Source: Sphingomonas sp. IC-56
Lineage (GTDB): Bacteria; Pseudomonadota; Alphaproteobacteria; Sphingomonadales; Sphingomonadaceae
Length of the DNA stretch: 64,000 bases
NCBI RefSeq assembly: GCF_021043375.1
Contig: NZ_JAJNDV010000013.1
Span: 17,540-81,539 of the forward strand
Direction of reading: 5' to 3'
The notes under the pieces were generated by a model. The model was not told the DNA's origin. It worked only from the letters and a program-made list of their open reading frames with translations, and made no database searches. The position numbers and the translations under genes are program-made. Below are positions 1-8,343 of this stretch, piece by piece (the stretch's first letter is position 1; every line of letters starts with the position of its first letter).

Positions 1-1264
1 TGACGATGCGTTCGAAGGCCAGGTCGTCAGCGGGCTGGGCGACCACGCGCAGATAGGCCAGTGCATCGCGAATTTCCTGGCGCTCATAGAAGCGGAAGCC
101 GCCAATGATCTTGTACGGCATGCCGATCGCGATGAAGCGGTCTTCGAACTCACGGGTCTGGTGCTGGGCGCGCACGAGGATTGCGATTTCGTCGAGCGAC
201 TTGCCAGCGCGCTGACAGCTTTCGATCTCCTCGCCGACGCGGCGCGCTTCCTCCGGGCCGTCCCAGATGCCGAGCACCTTGACCTTCTCGCCCACATCGA
301 ACTCGGTCCACAGCGTCTTGCCCAAACGCCCGGAATTGTTGGCGATCACGCCCGAGGCCGCCCCAAGGATATGGGGGGTGGAGCGGTAATTCTGTTCGAG
401 GCGGATGACCTTGGCGCCGGGAAAGTCGCGCTCGAACTTCAGGATGTTCTCCACCTGGGCGCCGCGCCAGGAATAGATCGACTGGTCGTCGTCGCCGACG
501 CAGCAGATGTTCTTGCGCTCCTGCGCGAGCAGGCGCAGCCAGAGATACTGGACGCTATTGGTGTCCTGATACTCGTCCACCATGATGTAGCGGAAGCGCT
601 GCTGATATTGCTGAAGCACCTCGCGGTGCGTCTTCAGGATGGTCAGCATGTGAAGCAGCAGATCGCCGAAGTCGCAGGCGTTGAGCGTCTTCAGCCGGTC
701 CTGATAGGCGGCGTACATCGCCTGGCCGCGGCCGTTCGCGTAGAGCTCGCTCTCGCCGGCATCGAGATCGGCGGGGACCAGGCCCTTGTTCTTCCACCCG
801 TCGATTAGACCGGCGAGGCTGCGCGCGGGCCAGCGCTTCTCGTCGAGATCGGCGGCGGTGATAAGCTGCTTGAGCAGCCGCAGCTGGTCGTCGGTGTCGA
901 GGATGGTGAAGTTGCTCTGCAAGCCGACCAGCTCGGCATGGCGGCGCAGCATCTTCGCGCCAATCGCGTGAAAGGTGCCGAGCCAGGGCATGCCCTCGAC
1001 TGCGTCGCCGACCAGCCGGCCGACGCGCTCGCGCATCTCGCGGGCGGCCTTGTTGGTGAAGGTGACCGACAGGATCTCCGAAGGGTATGCCTTGCGGGTG
1101 TAAAGCAGGTGGGCAAGCCGGGCGGTGAGCGCAGCGGTCTTGCCCGTGCCGGCGCCGGCCAGCACCAGCACCGGGCCCTCGGTCGTGAGCACCGCGTCGC
1201 GCTGCGGATCGTTCAGGCTCGCGATATAGGGAGCGTCGGCGGGGGAAGGCGCGGGAAGACTCAT
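1..1264 (-). CDS. uvrD: UvrD/PcrA-type superfamily 1 DNA helicase, 3' end cut by the window edge
   Basis: ATP-dependent 3'-5' DNA helicase of the UvrD/PcrA/Rep family, acting in nucleotide excision and mismatch repair and in clearing proteins from DNA. The ATG at 1264 opens a frame that stays open to base 1, giving 421 codons of a protein normally 720-780 residues long, so the C-terminal third lies outside. I translated it directly: Q-motif region NDPQRDAV, Walker A GAGTGKT (residues 37-43), motif Ia VTFTNKAAREM, GTFHAIG, Walker B/DEXX as VDEYQDTN, motif III GDDDQSIYSWRGA and motif IV EQNYRST, all in the expected order. It is transcribed away from the small gene at 1348. Whether it is UvrD or PcrA cannot be decided without the C-terminus. 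Confidence 0.93.
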   Translation of the reverse strand, partial: MSLPAPSPADAPYIASLNDPQRDAVLTTEGPVLVLAGAGTGKTAALTARLAHLLYTRKAYPSEILSVTFTNKAAREMRERVGRLVGDAVEGMPWLGTFHAIGAKMLRRHAELVGLQSNFTILDTDDQLRLLKQLITAADLDEKRWPARSLAGLIDGWKNKGLVPADLDAGESELYANGRGQAMYAAYQDRLKTLNACDFGDLLLHMLTILKTHREVLQQYQQRFRYIMVDEYQDTNSVQYLWLRLLAQERKNICCVGDDDQSIYSWRGAQVENILKFERDFPGAKVIRLEQNYRSTPHILGAASGVIANNSGRLGKTLWTEFDVGEKVKVLGIWDGPEEARRVGEEIESCQRAGKSLDEIAILVRAQHQTREFEDRFIAIGMPYKIIGGFRFYERQEIRDALAYLRVVAQPADDLAFERIV

Positions 1265-1347
1265 GGCGAACAGTTAGGGAACGGCGGGCGAGGGGGCAAG
1301 TTGCTTGGCGCGCGCGAGCGTGGTTATGGGGCGCAACGGAGGACGCG

Positions 1348-1533
1348 ATGCGCAGGGTGAACAGGAAGACGCGGCTGGCGATCATATTGGCCATTGCCGT
1401 GGTAGCGGCGGTGGTCGCGTGGCGCACCAACGAGCGCGCCGGGCGTCCGGTCTGCACCGAAGATCGCGTGGTCGAAAAGGACGGCAGCGGCAAAGTGACG
1501 AAGATTACGCGGACCCACTGCCTGTCGGAATAA
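1348..1533 (+). CDS. small single-pass membrane protein, function unknown
   Basis: A 61-residue protein with a basic N-terminus, one hydrophobic helix at about residues 9-25, and a polar C-terminal part that would face the periplasm. Two cysteines (C36 and C58) flank a short charged segment and could form a disulfide. I do not recognise a family. It is co-oriented with the secreted protein that starts 20 bases further on, so the two may share a transcript. It lies on the opposite strand from the helicase gene, whose start is 84 bases away. Coding is supported by a clean ATG, the membrane-anchor architecture and the tight spacing, but it remains a hypothetical. Confidence 0.6.
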   Translation: MRRVNRKTRLAIILAIAVVAAVVAWRTNERAGRPVCTEDRVVEKDGSGKVTKITRTHCLSE

Positions 1534-1553
1534 TTGCGCGCTAAAAGGAAGGC

Positions 1554-2225
1554 ATGCGCTTCATCCTCCTCGCGCCGCTGCTGCTCGCAGCGGTGCCCGC
1601 CGCCGCTCAAGTAGAGCTGCTCGACCAAATCGCTCCGGAGGCTGGCAAGGGCCAGATCCAGCTGACCACCGCGCCGGGTGGCGAGAGCATCCAGCTGATG
1701 AGCGGCGTGTCCGATCTGCTGGCACTGGGCGGGACACTCGCGTTCGAGGATGGCGTGCTGGAAGAAGCAAGCGCGTCGGCGATGTTCCGCTTCTCCAAGC
1801 CGGACCAGGGCCCGTTGGGAGTCGCCGTGGAGTTGACCGGCTCGCTGGCGCGCGGCGGATCACTGAGCGATTTGGAAGCACGCCTGATCCTGGAGCGCCA
1901 GAGCGACCGCTGGTGGGTGCAGGCGACCGGCATCGTCCGCCACAGCCGCGAAGAGGGCGAGCGCGGCACCGGCCTCGCCTATGTCGGGTCGCTCCAGCAC
2001 AAGCTTGCCGGCGCGTGGCTGGGGGTCGAGACGTCCGGCCGCTTCGCGACGCTTTCCGGATCGGGTGAGGTGTTCGGCGTGGGGCAATATTATGCCGGGC
2101 CCAGCCTGACGCTGGAGCAGGAGCTGGGCGAGAAGGACCTGGAAGTCGGGCTGTCCTGGCAGCAGCGGGTGAAGGGCGATGGCGCGCGGTCGGGTCCCCG
2201 CGTTTATGCACAGTTTACCTTCTAA
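1554..2225 (+). CDS. secreted/outer-membrane-like hypothetical protein
   Basis: A 223-residue protein with a clear Sec signal peptide (MRFILLAPLLLAAVPAAAQ, cleavage after AAA near residue 18). The rest is rich in alternating polar/hydrophobic segments and ends in an aromatic residue (YAQFTF), the usual signature of an outer-membrane beta-barrel. No family recognised. It follows the small membrane protein at 1348 by 20 bases, with a purine-rich AAAAGGAAG upstream as a ribosome-binding site. The downstream 85 bases carry the PHO-box-like array of the phosphate transporter gene, so this gene probably ends its own transcript. A porin-like role is only an inference from the C-terminal pattern. Confidence 0.7.
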   Translation: MRFILLAPLLLAAVPAAAQVELLDQIAPEAGKGQIQLTTAPGGESIQLMSGVSDLLALGGTLAFEDGVLEEASASAMFRFSKPDQGPLGVAVELTGSLARGGSLSDLEARLILERQSDRWWVQATGIVRHSREEGERGTGLAYVGSLQHKLAGAWLGVETSGRFATLSGSGEVFGVGQYYAGPSLTLEQELGEKDLEVGLSWQQRVKGDGARSGPRVYAQFTF

Positions 2226-2256
2226 TCGCGTCGGAACGGCACACGGCCCGGCGCAA

Positions 2257-2285
2257 TTGTAACGTCGCTGTCATCACTTTGTCAC
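2257..2285 (+). promoter_or_regulatory. PHO-box-like array upstream of the phosphate transporter
   Basis: Three 7-bp units at an exact 11-bp period: TTGTAAC (2257), CTGTCAT (2268) and TTGTCAC (2279). The E. coli PhoB half-site is CTGTCAT with four spacer bases, so the middle unit is a perfect match and the outer two differ at one or two positions. The array ends 25 bases before the transporter ATG. This suggests PhoB control of the Pit gene. The short distance leaves little room for a -10 element and leader, so the transcript may be nearly leaderless. Confidence 0.65.
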
Positions 2286-2310
2286 GAACCGCGCTCAGGG
2301 GCGCTGCACT

Positions 2311-3948
2311 ATGGCCACGCTCGCACTGGACCAGGCCCCCGCAGCAACGCTGCCGAGGGGTCCTCGACTCGATTATCAAACCCACCCCCTAGCCAAGCTG
2401 TTGTTCGCTGCGATCATCGTGGGCGGGCTGGTCTTTGCCGGGTTCAGCGTGTTCACCGACACGCGCGGGGTCGGCGAAGAGCTGGCGCTGGGGGCGTTCG
2501 CGTTCCTGGGGCTCGCGCTGCTGATCGCGCTCGGCTTCGAATTCGTGAACGGCTTCCACGACACCGCCAATGCGGTGGCAACGGTGATCTACACCAACTC
2601 CATGCCTGCGCATCTGGCAGTGGTATGGTCGGGCTTCTTCAACTTCCTGGGCGTCATGTTCTCGTCGGGCGCGGTCGCCTACACGATCATCACGCTGCTG
2701 CCCGTCGACCTGCTGCTCAATGTGGGCTCGTCGGCCGGGTTCGCGATGATCTTCGCGCTGCTGCTGGCAGCCGTGCTGTGGAACCTGGGCACCTGGTATG
2801 TCGGGCTTCCCAACTCGTCGTCGCACACGCTGATCGGCTCGGTGCTGGGTGTCGGCCTTGCCAACCAGCTGATCCAGGCTGGCTCGCGCGGCGGCACCGC
2901 CGGCGTCGACTGGGCGCAGGTGCAGAAGGTGCTGACCGGCCTATGGATGGCGCCGCTGATCGGCTTCGGCGCGGCACTGCTGCTGCTGCTCGTGATGCGC
3001 ATGCTGGTCCGCAAGCCGGAGCTGTACAGCGCGCCCGAAGGGCACAGGCCGCCCCCCAAGGGCATTCGCGCGCTGCTGATCTTCACCTGCACCGCCGTCT
3101 CGTTCAGCCATGGCTCGAACGACGGGCAGAAGGGCATGGGGCTGATCATGCTGATCCTGATCGGCTGCGCGCCCACCGCCTATGCACTCAACCGCACGCT
3201 GCCGGAGAGCGCGACGCCGGCCTATGTCCAGACCGCGAACATTGCCGCCGCCACCTTCGACGCGCGCAGCGGCGGGATCGTCCTGCCGGCGGACCAGGCA
3301 CGCGGCGTGCTGACCGCGGCGCTTCAGCAGCGCAAGGCCGAAGGGCAGCAGGTGTTCGCCGCGCTGGAAAGCCTGTCGCACGACCTGACCACCCGCGTCG
3401 CCGGCTATGGCTCGCTGAGCAAGGTGCCGGCCGAGGCGACGTCCAACGTGCGCAACGACATGTATCTGGTGCTCGACACCACCAAGCTGGCGACCAAGAA
3501 GCCCGAGGGCTTCAGCGAAGCCGAGCTCAAGGCGCTGAAGGACTATTCGGCGAGCCTGGAGGCCGGCACGCGCTTCATCCCGCTTTGGGTGAAGATCGTG
3601 GTCGCACTGGCGCTTGGCCTGGGCACCATGATTGGCTGGAAGCGGATCGTCGTCACGGTGGGCGAGAAGATCGGCAAGCAGCACATGACCTATGGCATGG
3701 GCGCATCGGCCGAGCTGGTTGCGGCCGGTACGATCCTGGCCGCCGACCGCTTCGGTCTGCCGGTATCGACCACGCACATCCTGTCCTCGGGCGTGGCTGG
3801 CGCTTCGGTCGCCAGTGGTTCGGGGCTCCAGGCGCGCACCGTGCGCAACCTGGCGCTGGCATGGCTGCTGACGCTGCCCGCGGCGATGCTGCTCTCGGGC
3901 GGGCTCTACTGGCTGTTGCTGAACGCCGTGCGGGTGTTCGGCCTCTGA
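2311..3948 (+). CDS. inorganic phosphate transporter, PiT family
   Basis: Inner-membrane low-affinity phosphate (metal-phosphate) symporter. The 545 residues show the family's duplicated architecture. The N-terminal repeat carries GFEFVNGFHDTANAVAT (about residues 75-91) and LPNSSSHTLIGSVLG; the C-terminal repeat carries GMGASAELVAAGTILA and GLPVSTTHILSSGVAG. Between them lies a polar loop of about 120 residues (roughly 290-420) rich in Ala, Lys and Glu, which is probably cytoplasmic or periplasmic and makes the protein longer than E. coli PitA (about 500). There are some ten hydrophobic helices. The PHO-box-like array directly upstream suggests induction by phosphate starvation. It converges with the barrel gene ending at 3996 across a perfect 9-bp hairpin. 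Confidence 0.93.
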   Translation: MATLALDQAPAATLPRGPRLDYQTHPLAKLLFAAIIVGGLVFAGFSVFTDTRGVGEELALGAFAFLGLALLIALGFEFVNGFHDTANAVATVIYTNSMPAHLAVVWSGFFNFLGVMFSSGAVAYTIITLLPVDLLLNVGSSAGFAMIFALLLAAVLWNLGTWYVGLPNSSSHTLIGSVLGVGLANQLIQAGSRGGTAGVDWAQVQKVLTGLWMAPLIGFGAALLLLLVMRMLVRKPELYSAPEGHRPPPKGIRALLIFTCTAVSFSHGSNDGQKGMGLIMLILIGCAPTAYALNRTLPESATPAYVQTANIAAATFDARSGGIVLPADQARGVLTAALQQRKAEGQQVFAALESLSHDLTTRVAGYGSLSKVPAEATSNVRNDMYLVLDTTKLATKKPEGFSEAELKALKDYSASLEAGTRFIPLWVKIVVALALGLGTMIGWKRIVVTVGEKIGKQHMTYGMGASAELVAAGTILAADRFGLPVSTTHILSSGVAGASVASGSGLQARTVRNLALAWLLTLPAAMLLSGGLYWLLLNAVRVFGL

Positions 3949-3955
3949 CGCTCCT

Positions 3956-3984
3956 ACGGCGGGTTGGCTTGGGTGACCCGCCGT
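3956..3984. terminator. hairpin between convergent genes
   Basis: Perfect 9-bp inverted repeat ACGGCGGGT (3956-3964) / ACCCGCCGT (3976-3984) with an 11-base loop, located between the stop of the phosphate transporter and the stop of the convergent barrel gene. There is no T-run on either side, so it may act as an RNA-stabilising or bidirectional stop structure rather than a canonical intrinsic terminator. Confidence 0.5.
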
Positions 3985-3995
3985 CGCGGCGCGCT

Positions 3996-5603
3996 TCAGA
4001 AGCGGATGTTCAACCAGCCGGCGAGGAAATCGGAGTCGCGATATCCCGCTCCGGTAAGTGCCGACCCGGCCTTCACATGCTCATAGCGGCCGGTGAGGCT
4101 GACGCGGGGTGAGATCGTCCACACGATCTGCGCGCGCGCCGTTTCCGCGATCTTGCGCCCATCGACATTCTGAGTTCCGGCAAAGGGAGTGCCGTTGGCG
4201 CGATACACCGCGTCATCCAGGCTGTCGCGCCAGGAGAACTGATATTCTAACGTCGCGCGGACCTTGGGCAAGGGCTGGAAGCTGACATTGGGTGCCAGCG
4301 CGACGAAGTTGGTCGTCGTCGCAATCAGTTGGTAACTGTAGTAGATGCTGTTGCCGAAGGGGGCGAGGGCGGAGCGAAGCTTGCCAGTGCTGCCATAGGC
4401 GCCGCCGCCCATGGCATAGTCGAAGTGGAAGCCGACCCGCGGTGCGCTTCGATCGTCGCCCAGGCGGTAGGTCTGGGCGAGCAGCACCAGCCACGCGTCG
4501 ATGGCCCGGTCGTCGAAGCTGCCGCCCTGCTTGTTGAGCGTCCAGTCGATGGTGACCGGACCGGCGTCGCCCCAGAAGTGCACGCCATACAGCTTCCGCA
4601 GTTCGCGCGCGTTCACGCCGCCCCACGCCGCGTCGCTGTCGCGCAGCCGCCAGACGAACGGGTCCAGGTACAGCTTGGAGCCGCCGAGCATCGTCTCGGG
4701 CAGCGCAAAGCCCGTCGTTAGCCCGGAGAGCCGGCGTCCTTGCTCCGCGCGGTCGTCGCCAGGACCTCCGGTGCCATATTCGGTGGGCTTGAAGTCAAAG
4801 ATGTCGGCGCGCACCCGCGTGCCCTTGGCCCAGGCGCGCACGCCGTTGAAGGTGACGTAGAGGGTGTTGTTGTCGCGCACGCCGACGAGCAGCACCGACC
4901 CGTCGGTGAAGGTCTGCCGCCCATAGCGGAGCCCCAGGTCGACCCCGGCGACATCGCCCGTGACGTCGACGAACGCCTGCTGCACCGCCAGGTCGTTCGA
5001 GAGGTTGGCTGCCTTGGTGCCCAGGTTCAGGCCCGAAAGCCCGCCATGCGCAAGCTCGCCATAGAAGCGGACATGCTCGCCCAGATGCAGGTCGCCGACC
5101 AGGAAGACACGGTTGATGTCCTGCCGCTGCGCCTCGCTTTGGCGCAGATTGGGGTTGGTGGTCTGATTGACGCGCAGCCGGAGCTCGCCTGACAGCGTCA
5201 GGTAGACGTCGCCATCGGCTGCCAGCGGAATGAACTTCAGCCGGTCGATGGGATCGTCGATCTTGGTCGGATCGCGGAAGCGGGTCCAATCCTCGGCCCA
5301 GCGCGACTGGTTGTACCCGCCGGTCGTGACGCCGTCCCCGGCGCCAGCGGCAGGGTAGGAGTCGGACGCTGGCGCGGCGGTCTTGCGCGCGCCGACGCGC
5401 TGCTTCAGCCCTCCGCCCCCATCCTTGCCGATGCCGAGGCTTGGCGCGCTTGCAGGAGACACTGTGGGCCGGGCTTCGGCCGTGCGGTCGACCAGCGCCT
5501 GGACCTGTTCTTCCGCGGCAGGAGCGGATGCCCGGGCAGGAAGTGTGGTGGCTGCAAGCGCGGCGCCGGTGCCGAGCAGCAGCCGGCGACGGGAGGTGTG
5601 CAT
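3996..5603 (-). CDS. alginate-export-type outer-membrane barrel protein
   Basis: A 535-residue predicted outer-membrane protein of the alginate_export (AlgE-like) barrel family. Features are the WAEDWTRFRDP opening, a domain of repeated antiparallel strands such as LSGELRLRVNQ and LGLRYGRQTFTDGS, a 'RxGRQ'-like pattern, and a C-terminal strand ending in Phe (LAGWLNIRF). The N-terminus (SRRRLLLGTGAALAATT) has consecutive arginines before the hydrophobic stretch and resembles a Tat signal, which would be unusual for a barrel protein that normally uses Sec. A proline/serine-rich linker (residues ~30-95) precedes the barrel. It lies 9 bases downstream of the NfeD gene and probably shares its operon. 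The substrate is unknown; alginate is only the family name. Confidence 0.78.
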   Translation of the reverse strand: MHTSRRRLLLGTGAALAATTLPARASAPAAEEQVQALVDRTAEARPTVSPASAPSLGIGKDGGGGLKQRVGARKTAAPASDSYPAAGAGDGVTTGGYNQSRWAEDWTRFRDPTKIDDPIDRLKFIPLAADGDVYLTLSGELRLRVNQTTNPNLRQSEAQRQDINRVFLVGDLHLGEHVRFYGELAHGGLSGLNLGTKAANLSNDLAVQQAFVDVTGDVAGVDLGLRYGRQTFTDGSVLLVGVRDNNTLYVTFNGVRAWAKGTRVRADIFDFKPTEYGTGGPGDDRAEQGRRLSGLTTGFALPETMLGGSKLYLDPFVWRLRDSDAAWGGVNARELRKLYGVHFWGDAGPVTIDWTLNKQGGSFDDRAIDAWLVLLAQTYRLGDDRSAPRVGFHFDYAMGGGAYGSTGKLRSALAPFGNSIYYSYQLIATTTNFVALAPNVSFQPLPKVRATLEYQFSWRDSLDDAVYRANGTPFAGTQNVDGRKIAETARAQIVWTISPRVSLTGRYEHVKAGSALTGAGYRDSDFLAGWLNIRF

Positions 5604-5612
5604 GGAAGATTC

Positions 5613-6068
5613 TCAGGCGGTAAGGGTGAGTACGGGTTCGACGGTCAGGCTGCCACCGCTCGCCCCGGTGATGCGGACGCGGGCGCCTGCCGGCTGGTCG
5701 GGTCCGTGGGCGATCCATTCGCCATCGCCCACGCGCACGCGGCCCTGACCGTCTTCGATCGCCTGGACGACCGTTACGGTCTCGCCGATCAGGCGGGCGA
5801 CGCGATCATTGAGCAGGGGATCGCTCGTGGCGACGGGGAAATCGCGATACCAGCGCTTGCCGATCAGGACGACGGCAAGCGACCAGGCGGCGAACCCCGC
5901 GAGTTGTCCGCCCAGTGATAGCTCGGGGAATAACAGCGCGATCGCACCTGTGATTGCGGCGGCAAGCGCGAAGAACACCAGATACACGCCCGGGATCAAC
6001 AGTTCGGCCGTGGCGAGCAGCACCCCGGCGATGAGCCACAGCACGGCCGGGCTTTCGATCCAGTCCAT
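5613..6068 (-). CDS. NfeD family membrane protein
   Basis: A 151-residue NfeD-like protein. It has hydrophobic helices at residues ~8-45 and ~50-75 (containing ELLIPGVYLVFFALAAAITG), followed by a soluble beta-barrel OB-like domain of about 70 residues (LIGETVTVVQAIEDGQGRVRVGDGEWIAHGP) ending near GGSLTVEP. NfeD proteins partner with SPFH/stomatin proteins in membrane microdomains. Its ATG overlaps the stop codon of the SPFH gene by one base (ATGA), so the two are translationally coupled as in the classical stomatin operon. The barrel gene follows 9 bases downstream. Confidence 0.92.
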   Translation of the reverse strand: MDWIESPAVLWLIAGVLLATAELLIPGVYLVFFALAAAITGAIALLFPELSLGGQLAGFAAWSLAVVLIGKRWYRDFPVATSDPLLNDRVARLIGETVTVVQAIEDGQGRVRVGDGEWIAHGPDQPAGARVRITGASGGSLTVEPVLTLTA

Positions 6069-7054
6069 CAGCCCTGCTGCTCGAACGGACCGATACGCGG
6101 GCGCGGCGGGGTCGCCGGCGTCTGAGGCGGCGTGGGCTCGTTCTTGCCGATCACTTCCTTGGCCAGTTCACCGATCCCGCCCAGCGTGCCGATTAGTTGC
6201 GTGGCCTCGACCGGGAACAGGATGGTCTTGGCGTTGGGCGACGTGGCGAACTTGCCGACCGCCTCGACATATTTTTGCGCGATGAAATAGTTCAGCGACT
6301 GCGACGAGCCCTTCTCGATCGCGTCGGACACCAGCCGCGTCGCCTCTGCCTCCGCCTGCGCCGCGCGTTCGCGGGCTTCGGAGTCGCGGAAGGCGGATTC
6401 CTTGCGTCCCTCAGCCTCTAGAATGCGGGCCTGCTTTTGCCCCTCGGCGCGCAGGATCTCGGAAGCACGGCTGCCCTCGGCCTCCAGGATGTTGGCGCGC
6501 TTTTCGCGTTCGGCCTTCATCTGGCGGCCCATGGCGTTGACGATGTCCGCGGGCGGGCGGATGTCCTTGATCTCGACACGGGTGATCTTGACGCCCCAGG
6601 GCGTGGTCGCGTGATCCACCACCGAGAGCAGGCGCGCATTGATTTCGTCGCGCTTGGACAGGGTTTCGTCGAGGTCCATCGAGCCCATCACGGTGCGCAG
6701 GTTCGTGGTGGTCAGCTGGAGCAGTGCGACATACAGGTCGGAGACTTCATAGGCCGCCTTCGCCGCGTCGAGCACCTGGAAGAACACCACGCCATCGGTG
6801 GAGATCATCGCATTGTCTTTGGTGATGATTTCCTGACCAGGGATATCGATCACCTGCTCCATCATGTTCACCTTGCGGCCGACGCGATAGAAGAACGCAG
6901 GGTAGAAATTGAAGCCCGGCGCCGCGACCGTGGTGAAACGCCCGAAATGCTCGATGGTGTATTGATAGCCCTGGGTGACGATCTTCACGCTGGACATCAC
7001 ATAGATGAATACCAGAACCGCCAGCGCGATCAGAAATGCGGAAATCACGTCCAT
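6068..7054 (-). CDS. SPFH/stomatin-like membrane protein (QmcA-type)
   Basis: A 328-residue slipin/QmcA-like protein: one N-terminal membrane helix (residues ~4-22), the SPFH domain (VTQGYQYTIEHFGRFT through ATTPWGVKITRVEIKDIRPP), and a long Ala/Glu/Arg-rich coiled coil (KAEREKRANILEAEGSRASEI onwards, about residues 185-250), ending in a Pro-rich tail. I chose the ATG at 7054 rather than an in-frame GTG at 7087, because the ATG has a GAGGGGG sequence at normal spacing and starts directly at the membrane helix. It heads the SPFH-NfeD-barrel operon. These proteins scaffold membrane domains and can associate with proteases; the specific client is unknown. Confidence 0.93.
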   Translation of the reverse strand: MDVISAFLIALAVLVFIYVMSSVKIVTQGYQYTIEHFGRFTTVAAPGFNFYPAFFYRVGRKVNMMEQVIDIPGQEIITKDNAMISTDGVVFFQVLDAAKAAYEVSDLYVALLQLTTTNLRTVMGSMDLDETLSKRDEINARLLSVVDHATTPWGVKITRVEIKDIRPPADIVNAMGRQMKAEREKRANILEAEGSRASEILRAEGQKQARILEAEGRKESAFRDSEARERAAQAEAEATRLVSDAIEKGSSQSLNYFIAQKYVEAVGKFATSPNAKTILFPVEATQLIGTLGGIGELAKEVIGKNEPTPPQTPATPPRPRIGPFEQQG

Positions 7055-7107
7055 CTCCCCCGAGTCCCCCTCGACTAACTCTGCCACTTGCTAGCATAGA
7101 GAGCGCG

Positions 7108-7914
7108 ATGACCACAGCCCGCTTGGCGCCGCGCACGGCGCTGTTCCTGCCAGCATCCAATCCCCGCGCCATTGCCAAGGCACGCGGGCTTGCTGCCGAC
7201 CTGGTGATCCTGGACCTTGAGGATGCCGTACGCGACGACGCCAAGGCGCAAGCGCGGGCCGCAGCAGTGGAGGCGGTGGCCGAGGGCTTCGGACCGCGGC
7301 TGTGCGCAATCCGCATCAATGGCAGCGACTCCGCCGAGCATGTCGACGATCTTGCCGCCGTTGCGCGTTCGGTGGCCGACTTCGTGGTGGTCCCCAAGGT
7401 TGAGACTGCTGAGGACGCGGCGGATGTACACGCGGCGTGTGGCAAGCCAGTGCTGGCGATGATCGAAACGCCGCTGGGGGTGCTCGCGGCAGCCGAGATC
7501 GGCGCGGTTCAGGGGGTGTCGGGCTTGATCGCCGGCACCAACGACCTGGCTGCGAGCCTGAAGCTACCGCCGCAAAGTGGGAGGGGTGCGCTGTCGGTCG
7601 CGCTGCAAACCATCATTCTGGCGGCGCGCGCCAATGCCATCTGGGCGATCGACGGCGTGTTCAACGGATTGGACGATCCAGAGGGGCTCGCGGTGGAGTG
7701 CCGCGAAGGGCGGATGCTGGGCTTCGACGGCAAGACGCTGATCCACCCCGCTCAGATCGATGTCGCGGCCCATGCTTTTTGTCCGTCGCCCGAAGAGATC
7801 GCGGATGCGCGGGCATTGGTCGCTGCGGCAGGCGGGGGTGCCGAGCGCTTTCGCGGGCGGATGATCGAGGCCATGCACGTCACACAGGCGCGTGCCCTGC
7901 TGGAGCGTTGCTGA
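7108..7914 (+). CDS. HpcH/HpaI aldolase / citrate-lyase beta-like CoA ester lyase
   Basis: A 268-residue TIM-barrel enzyme of the CitE-like family. It shows RTALFLPASNPRAIAKA at the start, LVILDLEDAVRDDAKAQAR (Mg2+-binding Asp/Glu), IRINGSDS, VVPKVETAEDA, MIETPLGVLAAAEI, LIAGTNDLAASL and the C-terminal GFDGKTLIHPAQI, a pattern typical of L-malyl-CoA/citramalyl-CoA type lyases. Such enzymes cleave (3S)-3-hydroxyacyl-CoA thioesters or act as thioesterases on malyl-CoA. The ATG at 7108 begins just before the conserved domain. The gene is divergent from the SPFH gene with 53 bases between the starts. The exact substrate cannot be fixed from sequence. Confidence 0.9.
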   Translation: MTTARLAPRTALFLPASNPRAIAKARGLAADLVILDLEDAVRDDAKAQARAAAVEAVAEGFGPRLCAIRINGSDSAEHVDDLAAVARSVADFVVVPKVETAEDAADVHAACGKPVLAMIETPLGVLAAAEIGAVQGVSGLIAGTNDLAASLKLPPQSGRGALSVALQTIILAARANAIWAIDGVFNGLDDPEGLAVECREGRMLGFDGKTLIHPAQIDVAAHAFCPSPEEIADARALVAAAGGGAERFRGRMIEAMHVTQARALLERC

Positions 7915-7916
7915 TC

Positions 7917-8303
7917 ATGTCCGACTTGCGCCAACTGCATTGCGATTTGATCGAGGCGATCGACGCGCTTGCCGAACTCACGTCGCGAACCAACCCGGAT
8001 GAAGCCGCACTGGCGACGGTGCGCTACCGGTTATCCCGGCTGAGTGGTGAGCGGCGTCGCCTGGTGGAGGCGCTGTGCGCCGAGCTTGCGCCGCAAATGA
8101 GCCCGGCCGATGCGGCGACGCTTCGCACCTTGCGCGAAGACACGGCAGCGAACCGCTTCGAATCTTCCGCTCATGTGAGCGGCTGGAGTTTGCGCGACGT
8201 GGTCAAGGACTGGCCCGGCTATTGCGCGGCGTCGGCAAAGGTGCGGCAATCGATGCTTCAGCAGATCGAGCGCGAAAAGCAGCTGCTGTATCCGCATCTC
8301 TGA
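7917..8303 (+). CDS. conserved-looking hypothetical protein, mostly helical
   Basis: A 128-residue soluble protein starting two bases after the aldolase stop (TGA tc ATG), so almost certainly co-transcribed. It contains no signal peptide or membrane segment. The predicted helices are rich in Arg/Glu/Leu (VRYRLSRLSGERRRLVEALCAEL), with a conserved-looking SGWSLRDVVKDWPGYCAASAKVR block near the C-terminus. I do not recognise a named domain. Confidence 0.75.
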   Translation: MSDLRQLHCDLIEAIDALAELTSRTNPDEAALATVRYRLSRLSGERRRLVEALCAELAPQMSPADAATLRTLREDTAANRFESSAHVSGWSLRDVVKDWPGYCAASAKVRQSMLQQIEREKQLLYPHL

Positions 8304-8343
8304 GCCGGGAGCCAATCGCGCGGCAAACGGTTGAGGAGGCACC

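Noticed and set aside
2625..4112. 495-codon plus frame inside the phosphate transporter gene
   Set aside because: It is the alternative frame of the transporter gene; strongly Arg/Ala/Gly-biased and without hydrophobic helices.
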